DNA from: Bradyrhizobium embrapense
Lineage (GTDB): Bacteria > Pseudomonadota > Alphaproteobacteria > Rhizobiales > Xanthobacteraceae
Direction of reading: 5' to 3'
NCBI RefSeq assembly: GCF_001189235.2
Contig: NZ_LFIP02000004.1
Span: 1-64,000, forward strand
DNA: 64,000 nt
In this document: positions 57,859-64,000 of the stretch, piece by piece
Layout: the number at the start of each line of letters is the position of its first letter
Numbering within the stretch: the stretch's first letter is position 1
The notes under the pieces: generated by a model
Database searches by the model: none
What the model was told of the DNA's origin: nothing
Seen by the model: only the letters and a program-made list of their open reading frames with translations
Position numbers and translations under genes: made by a program

Positions 57859-58302
57859 CTACGGCAGCCGCACCATCGTGTCCTCTGCACCAACGACGCG
57901 TCCATCCTGCGCTCGCAGCTCGAGCCGGCGCACCGGCAGTCCATTCTTTCGATCAACCAGCAGCACATGCGACTCGTCGGGCTCGAAGAAGAAATCCTCG
58001 CCCCACTGCCGGAGCGCGACGAGGAGCGGGAAGAGCCCGCGGCCCTTTTCGGTCAGCACATAGTCCTGGTACGCACTGCCGTCGGCTGCCGGCACGGCCT
58101 CCATGATCCCATGCGCCAAGAGATTGCGGAGCCGGGCGGCGAGGATGTTCTTGGCAAGCCCGAGGCTCTTCTGGAATTCGCCGAACCGGCGCTTTCCGTC
58201 GAAGGCATCGCGGACGATCAGCAGCGACCACCAGTCGCCGATCGCATCCAGCGGCCGCGCCACGCCGCACATCGAGTCCCTGTGGCTCACTCTCTTGGCC
58301 AT
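57859..58302 (-). CDS. HxlR-family transcriptional regulator
   Basis: This 147-residue winged-helix regulator starts at ATG 58302 (MAKRVSHRDSMCGVARPLDAIGDWWSLLIVRDAFDG). It shows the family pattern RRFGEFQKSLGLAKNILAARLRNLLAHGIMEAV and DYVLTEKGRGLFPLLVALRQWGEDFFF. Cys 12 lies just before the DNA-binding domain, where HxlR redox or aldehyde sensors keep their reactive cysteine. It probably represses itself and the divergent hydrolase gene through paired operators in the gap. Confidence 0.92.
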   Translation of the reverse strand: MAKRVSHRDSMCGVARPLDAIGDWWSLLIVRDAFDGKRRFGEFQKSLGLAKNILAARLRNLLAHGIMEAVPAADGSAYQDYVLTEKGRGLFPLLVALRQWGEDFFFEPDESHVLLVDRKNGLPVRRLELRAQDGRVVGAEDTMVRLP

Positions 58303-58373
58303 CGCGGTCACCTGTCGTTCCTCACGCGCACTGATCGGAGGGGAGGCCCGAAGGACCGCCCGGTCGTGGGTCC

Positions 58374-58431
58374 GATATACTGGTTGCAAAGTAAAACCTC
58401 AAGCGCTACACCATGGTTTCAAATTAAAACC
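58374..58431. promoter_or_regulatory. Paired HxlR operators with overlapping promoter
   Basis: GGTTGCAAAGTAAAACC (58382-58398) and GGTTTCAAATTAAAACC (58415-58431) share GGTTxCAAAxTAAAACC. Their centres are 33 bases apart, three helical turns. On the minus strand TTGAGG (58402-58397) and TATATC (58379-58374) with a 17-base spacer form the regulator's promoter, and the first operator lies in it. On the plus strand the second operator lies just 15 bases before the hydrolase ATG. Confidence 0.75.
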
Positions 58432-58445
58432 ATGCAGGCCACGCC

Positions 58446-59366
58446 ATGATCCAGCCCGACGCCGCCTTTGACGGCACCTTTCCGTTCACACCGCATTTCA
58501 GCACGGCGCCGGGCTTCCGGATGCACTATCTCGACGAAGGCCCGCGGGACGGGGAGGTGGTGCTGTGCCTCCACGGCGAACCGACCTGGGGCTATCTGTT
58601 TCGCCATCTGGTGCCGGCGCTCAGCACCACCCACCGCGTGGTCGTTCCGGATCACATGGGGTTCGGCAAGAGCGCGACGCCGGCAGAGCGCAGCTATTGG
58701 CTGCAGGACCATGTCGACAATCTCGAAGCGCTGGTGCTTGCACTCGATCTCTCCGACATCACGCTGGTCATGCATGACTTCGGCGGGCCGGTCGGCATGG
58801 GGTTCGCATCGAGGCATCCGGATCGGATCCGCCGCATCATCTCGGCCAACGGGCCGACGCCGTTCGGGCAAAGCGACCTGTTCGAGCGCGTCACCGCCAA
58901 TGCGCTGACTTCGCCGTGGTTTCAATGGATCGTAAAAGCCGAAGCCAATGGTGAGCTCGAGCCAGTGCTCGGCCAACTCGGCTACAACATCCTGAGCACG
59001 CTCAAGCTCAACGGCTTCGAGAACAACGCCGTCATCACCGACGCCTGGCTAGCCGCCTACGGTGCCCCCTTCGCTCGTCCGGCCGATTGCCTCGGTGCGA
59101 TCGGATGGGCCAAAGGCTTTGCGACCGGCGCGCACAGGTTCGAGGCGCCGGATCCCGCAGCCGACCGCGCGATCCGCGGCAAGGCTGCGCTCGCCATCTG
59201 GGGCGAGGCGGATCGCACGCTGCACGCAGAGCATTTCCTGCCGCTGTTTTCCGCGATCTTCCCGGCGGCACCGATCAGGCGTCTTGCCGGCGTCGGGCAT
59301 TACTGTTTTGAGGATGCTCCGGAGGAAATCGTCCGATTGATCGCGGAATTTATCCGGCAGACCTGA
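58446..59366 (+). CDS. Alpha/beta hydrolase, haloalkane dehalogenase-like
   Basis: This 306-residue hydrolase has HGEPTWGYLFRHLVPAL (oxyanion region), the nucleophile Asp in MHDFGGPVGMG near residue 112, an acid in WGEADRTLHAEH and the His in GVGHYCFEDAPEE. The layout matches haloalkane dehalogenases, but Phe follows the nucleophile where dehalogenases have a halide-stabilising Trp, so dehalogenation is doubtful and an epoxide hydrolase or esterase is possible. It is divergent to HxlR and probably its target. Confidence 0.85.
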   Translation: MIQPDAAFDGTFPFTPHFSTAPGFRMHYLDEGPRDGEVVLCLHGEPTWGYLFRHLVPALSTTHRVVVPDHMGFGKSATPAERSYWLQDHVDNLEALVLALDLSDITLVMHDFGGPVGMGFASRHPDRIRRIISANGPTPFGQSDLFERVTANALTSPWFQWIVKAEANGELEPVLGQLGYNILSTLKLNGFENNAVITDAWLAAYGAPFARPADCLGAIGWAKGFATGAHRFEAPDPAADRAIRGKAALAIWGEADRTLHAEHFLPLFSAIFPAAPIRRLAGVGHYCFEDAPEEIVRLIAEFIRQT

Positions 59367-59436
59367 CGGCAATGCCCTGTCGCATGCGACGGGCAGGGCG
59401 CTCACGTCGCCAAATCTCGATTGGCGTGTGCGTGGT

Positions 59437-59724
59437 TCAGCTCGCGCCTGCGAGAATGACGAGGTTGTTGATGACGGGCGTTGCGCAGAACGCCGCCACA
59501 AGGGCAATCTTGGAAAGGCTTTCGCTGCGCCAAAGCAGCGCGATGACGAGGTACGTCAAACCCAGTTTCGGGATCAGCCACCAGGCACCGAGCCAGGCCT
59601 GCGCCATCTCCATGAACGGGTTCGCCTCGCCGAATCCAAGCTCCAAAATCCTGTTGGTGGTCGCAAGGTCTGCGCATCCAAGGAGCAGTACGGAAAGCAG
59701 CAGCAGTGCCTTGACCCAATTCAT
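59437..59724 (-). CDS. DUF5658-like small membrane protein
   Basis: This 95-residue protein has three hydrophobic helices: VKALLLLSVLLLGCADLATT, WLGAWWLIPKLGLTYLVIALLW and IALVAAFCATPVINNLVIL. The motif DLATTNRILELGFGEANPFM, with an Asp at the helix end and the ExNP loop, is typical of DUF5658. The function is unknown. Confidence 0.78.
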   Translation of the reverse strand: MNWVKALLLLSVLLLGCADLATTNRILELGFGEANPFMEMAQAWLGAWWLIPKLGLTYLVIALLWRSESLSKIALVAAFCATPVINNLVILAGAS

Positions 59725-59882
59725 TTCAGCCTCTCGGTGCCAAGCGCCAGACCGGCGATGATCCCCGCATTTTAAGCTGATTCGTTAATTGTCTGTTCCG
59801 GCAGGAGATTCAACCGCGGCACCAGGATGAGGGCCCGGCCATTTGGCATGGCCGCTGCTCCGGTCACAGCCTTGCATTTGCT

Positions 59883-60863
59883 CTAAGCGACTCCAGCGAC
59901 CCTGACCAACCCCGGCTCGGCTCGCGCAAATCGTCGCTTCGCGAAGTTGATCAGCGGAGACTCGATCGTACGCCAGGTGATCTCCGCCAGGATGCAGACG
60001 ACCGGAAGCGCAAGGCACCCTGCCAGCGGGCGGCCGAGGTCAAAGAACACGTCGTAGACGACCATGTGGAATAGATAGAGCGAATAGCATCTGCGTCCCG
60101 GCCACACGAACGGACGGAGCAGCTCTGTCCGTTCCATGTTGGCGCCAAGCCAGACAATCGCGCAGCAAGCCCATGCTGCGATGGAGAGAAAGCCGAAGGG
60201 GGCAACCATGACGGCATACGCCACATCGCAGAGCGGCGGCACGCAGGCCAGCACCATCCACAAAATGCGGGAGCGGCAGTAGCCGCGCATGAAGCAGGCG
60301 AGAAGGACGCCGCCGAACAGTTCGTCGAGGCGACCGGGCAGCAGAAACTGCCAGGAATGGTCCGGCAGATAGGCGTGAAACAGCCAGCGCCAGACCGGCG
60401 CCAGCAGCACGCCTGTCCAAATGGTGCGGATCAGCCATCGGCGCGGCAGCCAGTAAATCAGGATCGGCAGGATCAGGTAGAACTGCTCTTCGATGGCGAG
60501 CGTCCAGGTGACGAAGGTCAAATCGGACTGCGGGTAGCCGAACTCCAGCCACGGGATGGCCTGGATGAAGAACAAATAGTAGCCCCAGTGATCCGGCGGC
60601 ACGAGCGCCAGCAGCAGCCAATAGAGCGGCAGGATCCGAAACGCTCTCCGCCCATAGAAGGACGAGAAATAGCCGGGCTGTTCGCGGCTATCCAGCAGGA
60701 TGCCGCCGATCAGAAATCCGCTGAGGACGAAGAACAGATCAACGCCCAGCATGCCGTATTTGAAGCCGAAATAGTGCCGGGCGATGACCATCGAAATGGC
60801 CAGCCCCCTCAGCGCATCGAGCGGTTCGGAACGGTCGGACTGAGCTTTGCGTTCCGTGCTCAT
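59883..60863 (-). CDS. Membrane acyltransferase (OafA/YrhL, acyltransferase 3)
   Basis: This 326-residue protein has about ten helices. It opens EPLDALRGLAISMVIARHYFGFKYGMLGVDLFFVLSGFLIGGIL, with the catalytic His in ARHYF and the DLFFVLSGFLI motif, followed by FYGRRAFRILPLYWLLL with its RRxxRI(L/F)PxY signature. It would transfer acyl groups to surface polysaccharide or lipid. No glycan genes are adjacent. It may also modify hopanoids or exopolysaccharide, which is speculation. Confidence 0.9.
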   Translation of the reverse strand: MSTERKAQSDRSEPLDALRGLAISMVIARHYFGFKYGMLGVDLFFVLSGFLIGGILLDSREQPGYFSSFYGRRAFRILPLYWLLLALVPPDHWGYYLFFIQAIPWLEFGYPQSDLTFVTWTLAIEEQFYLILPILIYWLPRRWLIRTIWTGVLLAPVWRWLFHAYLPDHSWQFLLPGRLDELFGGVLLACFMRGYCRSRILWMVLACVPPLCDVAYAVMVAPFGFLSIAAWACCAIVWLGANMERTELLRPFVWPGRRCYSLYLFHMVVYDVFFDLGRPLAGCLALPVVCILAEITWRTIESPLINFAKRRFARAEPGLVRVAGVA

Positions 60864-61298
60864 TGATCGCCGATGGCAGCAATATCCATCTTGCCCCGCC
60901 TTCAGGAGGAGCAGAAAGGCTCCCGCACCCGAGAGCGAAGGGCAACCCGGGACTCTACGGAGCTTCCCGGTCGTTGCCGAGCAGTCGCGACCGTCGCTGT
61001 GATTTGGCGGAAGGGGTGTCCCGTCAACCCCATTGAGCGATTCGCCTTTTTGAAATGATCGATTCAGAAGCTACGGTCACTGCTACGGTCAAGGACGCAT
61101 TCGAAAGCCCATCCAGGCTTGCGACGAGCAAGCGCGTTCGGCTGCGGCAGCTCCTATCGTTGCCGGGCGGCGATGCCGGCGGCCCGTAGAGCGCCCGCTT
61201 TGGCTGCCACAGCCCCAGCAACCCTTGGGGGTCTTGGGTGGCAGTGCTGGGCCGCTGCCAACCCGATTCAGGCAACGAGCCGAGTGGCGCCCGTACTT
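60864..61298. other. Intergenic region without a supported gene
   Basis: This 435-base stretch holds no convincing gene in either strand. GCTACGGTCA occurs twice near 61070-61092. The inverted arms CTGCCAC (61204-61210) and GTGGCAG (61238-61244) form a hairpin of 28-base loop, downstream of the small membrane peptide on the minus strand, where it could be its terminator. Confidence 0.4.
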
Positions 61299-61382
61299 TC
61301 AAACAAACAAGGCAAGGGCGGCCAGCGCGATAGGGAAAAGTCCCAAAATGATGATGCTCGAGCGGAAAAGAATTTCGGCCAT
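61299..61382 (-). CDS. Possible single-span membrane peptide
   Basis: A 27-codon ORF encodes MAEILFRSS and then an unbroken hydrophobic stretch (IIILGLFPIALAALALFV). GGGGTG lies six bases upstream of ATG 61382. Size and composition suit a small membrane peptide of the KdpF or CydX type, but no partner genes are adjacent. Confidence 0.35.
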   Translation of the reverse strand: MAEILFRSSIIILGLFPIALAALALFV

Positions 61383-61485
61383 AAGCACACCCCAATGACT
61401 TAATAGAGGTACCTTAAGCGTAGCCCGGAAACTTCTCCCTTTTAAGGTGCATTTTGTGGCATTCGGGTGTGGCGTGAATGCACAA

Positions 61486-61689
61486 CTAACGACGGGCGCG
61501 CGGCGGCTTAGCGAGATGGACTTGCCAAGTGCTGTTTTCACGAAGCCATCCAGTCAAATCGACGGTCGCACAATCCCAAGGCTCGATGCTGGGCGGAACG
61601 TCAATGCTCTCCGGCAGGTTATTCGTCTCGTTTCGATGTGCCTTCGGGAAGCTGCGCCCGGTTCGTTCTTCGGCAGGTGATTTCTTCAT
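61486..61689 (-). CDS. Small hypothetical protein downstream of GNAT gene
   Basis: This 67-residue protein starts at ATG 61689, with GGAGGA seven bases upstream, a strong ribosome binding site. It has a basic N-terminus (MKKSPAEERTGRSFPKAHRNE) and a middle with LPESIDVPPSIEPWDCATVDLTGWL. As sequenced it lies in the same open frame as the GNAT protein, but its own start signal shows it is a separate gene. Confidence 0.6.
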   Translation of the reverse strand: MKKSPAEERTGRSFPKAHRNETNNLPESIDVPPSIEPWDCATVDLTGWLRENSTWQVHLAKPPRARR

Positions 61690-61771
61690 GGTGTGTTCCT
61701 CCGGGGTGATTGGTGAGCATTCGAGGAGCAATTCTCGATCTTGAACTCCTCGGTGAGGAATTCCTGCCTCA

Positions 61772-62283
61772 CTAGAGAGACAGAGCCAGGTGCACGACCT
61801 GCGGGTCCGTTCCGGGCCGGACACGAAGCCGAATTTGGCGAAAACCCTTCGCATCGCCGTGTTCTCCGGCAGGACTTCAGCCACTAGCTTCTCGAGCTCA
61901 GCCTTGCGTGCGAGGATCGCAAGATTGTGCATCAGCAAGGTAGCGACGCCCTGTCCCTGGTAGTCATCGATCACCACGAAAGCGACCTCTGCCATTCCGG
62001 CCGTCGCGACGACATACCGACCTCCGCCGATGATCACCTCGTGTCCGTCCTCGTCAGTAAGCGCGACTAAGGCGACGTGGTTGGCAAAATCGATGTTCAG
62101 GAAGAAGGCGACCTCGCTCTCCGAAAAGCGGCGTTTGGGAACGAAAAAGCGGCGTTGAAGCGATTGGTCGCCGGTTCGGCTGATCGCGCACAACATGTCG
62201 TCCTTGTCGTCGGGCCGTAAGGCGCGGATGGTGACAACTCGGCCATCGTGCAGACGTTCGTTCACTGCATAATTTTCGGGCAT
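61772..62283 (-). CDS. GNAT-family N-acetyltransferase, apparent 3' frameshift
   Basis: This protein has about 170 residues and the GNAT fold: VTIRALRPDDKDDMLCAISRTGDQSLQRRFF, VALVALTDEDGHEVIIGGGRY, the acetyl-CoA motif VVIDDYQGQGVATLLMHNLAILA and LPENTAMRRVFAKFGF. After VSGPER the frame turns into a Ser/Arg/Cys stretch, while the -1 alternative frame reads DPQVVHLALSL and stops at 61772-61774. That ending fits GNATs. Without a shift the ORF runs on into the downstream gene. A FixK-type box lies 54-67 bases upstream. Confidence 0.75.
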
Positions 62284-62336
62284 CGTCGCGACCAGTACTC
62301 CCGAGTCAAGGAAGAGCGCAGGAACTCGATCGTGGC

Positions 62337-62350
62337 TTGACTTAAGTCAA
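62337..62350. promoter_or_regulatory. FNR/FixK-type box between GNAT and DUF3141 genes
   Basis: TTGACTTAAGTCAA is a perfect 14-bp palindrome matching TTGA(C/T)-N4-(G/A)TCAA, the FixK/FNR consensus. Its centre is about 60 bases before the DUF3141 ATG. A -10-like TCTATT at 62373-62378 gives a predicted start near 62385, which is -41.5 from the box centre, the class II activation position. The divergent GNAT gene begins 54 bases away on the other side. Confidence 0.75.
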
Positions 62351-62403
62351 CGCTCCGGGCGCGCCAAACGGTTCTATTCAGGCTCGGCGGAAGGATCGAA
62401 ACG

Positions 62404-64000
62404 ATGTCGCTGGACAATCGGCAAATCCCGGGCGGCCCTATGTCAGGAGTCGTCGCTAAGGCCGTGGAATATATGGTGGACGCCGGGCAACGCAGCGTGC
62501 TGCTTCTGGACATCCTGCGCCAGCGCGGTGACCAGTATCGTGAGCATGTTGCCCAGACGGCACCCCACGTCCTGAGCTATGCCGCCGAGCTCATCCTGGA
62601 TGGCCGCAAGCTGGAGCATCCGGTCAACTATGCGTTGGTGCGCATAATCCCGCCAGAGGGCGTGGAGATCGACCTCGAGCGGCGGCCGTTCGTCGTCGTC
62701 GACCCGCGCGCGGGACATGGGCCGGGGATCGGTGGCTTCAAGGCCGACAGCGAGATTGGCGTCGCGATGAGGGCAGGGCATCCCTGCTACTTTATCGGTT
62801 TCCTGCCGGAGCCGATGCCGGGCCAGACCATCGAGCGCATAGCGCGCGCTGAAGCCATCTTCATCGAGAAGGTCATCGAGCGGCATCCCGAGGCTGATGG
62901 CAAACCGTGCGTAATTGGCAATTGCCAGGCCGGATGGGCGATCATGATCCTTGCGTCGCTACGTCCGGAACTATTCGGTCCGGTGATCGTGGCGGGCGCG
63001 CCACTGGCTTATTGGGCTGGCGTGCATGGCAAATATCCGATGCGTTACTCCGGGGGGCTGCTCGGTGGCAGCTGGTTGACAGCACTCTCCAGCGACCTCG
63101 GCGCCGGCAAGTTCGATGGTGCCTGGCTGGTCCAGAACTTCGAGAACCAGAATCCGTCGAACACGCTGTGGACCAAGCAGTACAACGTGTACTCCAAGGT
63201 CGACACCGAGGCCGATCGCTATCTGGAGTTCGAACGGTGGTGGGGCGGGCACGTAAACCTCAACGCCGAGGAGATCCAGTTCATTGTCGATGAACTCTTC
63301 ATCGGCAACAATCTTGCTGCCGGTCGCGTCACGATGTCCGACGGAACCGCAGTCGACCTGCGCAATATCCGGTCGCCAATCGTGGTGTTCTGCTCAAAAG
63401 GCGACAATATCACGCCTCCGCAACAGGCGCTGAACTGGATTCTGGATCTTTATGCGGATGTCGACGAAATCAGGGCCCATGGGCAGACCATCGTCTACAC
63501 CGTTCATGAGACGGTCGGCCATCTCGGCATTTTCGTTTCCGGCGGCGTCGCGAAGAAGGAGCACGCAGAGTTCTCGAGCAACATCGACTTGATCGACGTC
63601 CTGCCACCCGGCCTCTACGAGGCCACATTCGAAGCGAGGGGAGCCGATACGCTCAATGATGAGCTTGCTGTCGGACAATGGGTGATGCGCTGCGAGGCCC
63701 GCACGCTGGACGACATCCGGGCGATGGGAGGGAATTCGCCCGAAGATGAACGGCGGTTCGAGACCGCAAAGCGTGTATCGGAGATGAATCTCGCCGCCTA
63801 TCGGAAATACCTGCAGCCTTGGGTCAAATCGATGGTGACGCCGCAGATGGCGGAGATGATGCGCAATTGGCATCCGCTCCGCCTCCAATACGAGGCGTTC
63901 AGCAGCGAAAACCCATGGATGAAGATGGTCGAGAATGCCGCGGACAAGGCGCGCGACGCGCGCAAACCTGCCACCAAGGACAATCCGTTCCTAACGTTCC
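62404..64000 (+). CDS. DUF3141-domain protein (PHA synthase-like), partial
   Basis: This protein starts at ATG 62404, behind GGAAGGA, and is still open at the window end after about 532 residues. It begins MSLDNRQIPGGPMSGVVAKAVEYMVDAGQ, has FVVVDPRAGHGPGIGGFKADSEIG, then the lipase-box-like CVIGNCQAGWAIM (G-x-C-x-G as in PHA synthases), a PVIVAGAPLAYWAGVHGK segment, and VFCSKGDNITPPQQA with HETVGHLGIFVSGGVAKKEH. The Cys, Asp and His form a possible catalytic triad. PHA synthase activity is not established for this family. The FixK-type box suggests low-oxygen induction. Confidence 0.88.
   Translation, partial: MSLDNRQIPGGPMSGVVAKAVEYMVDAGQRSVLLLDILRQRGDQYREHVAQTAPHVLSYAAELILDGRKLEHPVNYALVRIIPPEGVEIDLERRPFVVVDPRAGHGPGIGGFKADSEIGVAMRAGHPCYFIGFLPEPMPGQTIERIARAEAIFIEKVIERHPEADGKPCVIGNCQAGWAIMILASLRPELFGPVIVAGAPLAYWAGVHGKYPMRYSGGLLGGSWLTALSSDLGAGKFDGAWLVQNFENQNPSNTLWTKQYNVYSKVDTEADRYLEFERWWGGHVNLNAEEIQFIVDELFIGNNLAAGRVTMSDGTAVDLRNIRSPIVVFCSKGDNITPPQQALNWILDLYADVDEIRAHGQTIVYTVHETVGHLGIFVSGGVAKKEHAEFSSNIDLIDVLPPGLYEATFEARGADTLNDELAVGQWVMRCEARTLDDIRAMGGNSPEDERRFETAKRVSEMNLAAYRKYLQPWVKSMVTPQMAEMMRNWHPLRLQYEAFSSENPWMKMVENAADKARDARKPATKDNPFLTF

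Noticed and set aside
61024..61395. A 123-codon minus-strand frame in the 60.9-61.4 kb gap
   Set aside because: No ribosome binding site and no recognisable fold; the sequence is Ser/Pro/Arg-rich like random high-GC DNA and it overlaps the better-supported small membrane peptide.

Overview
The window is high-GC DNA from an alphaproteobacterium, most probably Bradyrhizobium or a close relative such as Rhodopseudomonas. This is judged from protein similarity recalled from memory (phosphatidylcholine synthase, a NasT/NasS pair, IalB, HspQ, DUF3141 and DUF2147 proteins, a FixK-type box, an alphaproteobacterial LexA box) and from short dispersed repeats of a kind common in that group. It reads as chromosome, with one partial insertion sequence at the left edge, one aminoglycoside-phosphotransferase remnant and no rRNA or tRNA genes.

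Layout. 0-14 kb: IS630 fragment, degenerate GGDEF protein, degenerate adenylate-forming protein, oligopeptide-type binding protein, IalB, MFS and AEC carriers, hspQ, a UbiH-type hydroxylase, phosphatidylcholine synthase with a TerC protein, and a quinone oxidoreductase. 13.5-18.2 kb: an ArgD-like aminotransferase preceded by an unusual arginine-rich leader ORF and terminator, then rimO and the nitrate-sensing pair nasT-nasS. 18.2-26 kb: small secreted proteins, the 5-oxoprolinase genes pxpB-pxpC-pxpA, an RraA-like/cupin pair, a PheC-like periplasmic dehydratase and a DUF1993 protein. 26.3-33.3 kb: one operon of a sugar-type ABC importer with a hydroxyacid dehydrogenase and an amidase. 33.7-38.3 kb: an LTxxQ protein, a catabolic-looking VOC/flavin enzyme/MFS operon and a PilZ protein. 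38.5-42.4 kb: a UvrD-like helicase followed by tiny genes, one with a consensus LexA box. 42.4-52.4 kb: a signalling island with a PAS hybrid kinase, a 2094-residue HAMP-array hybrid kinase and a REC-PAS-HWE kinase. 52.5-64 kb: EmrAB-like efflux, a PQQ-type sugar dehydrogenase, an HxlR regulator with divergent hydrolase and paired operators, a membrane acyltransferase, and a GNAT/DUF3141 pair around a FixK-type box.

Most interesting points. (1) Between rimO and the ArgD-like gene there is a consensus-like promoter, an almost leaderless 29-codon ORF with 12 arginine codons, and a 12-bp intrinsic terminator about 45 nt before the aminotransferase start. This has the anatomy of a ribosome-mediated arginine attenuator. 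(2) A leaderless 106-codon gene has a GTTC-N7-GTTC LexA box inside its promoter. (3) A soluble kinase carries eleven exactly 276-bp HAMP repeats and three receiver domains. (4) A perfect TTGAC-N4-GTCAA box lies between the GNAT and DUF3141 genes, and the GNAT gene appears frameshifted. All functional statements come from reading the sequence and recalling families; no database search was run.
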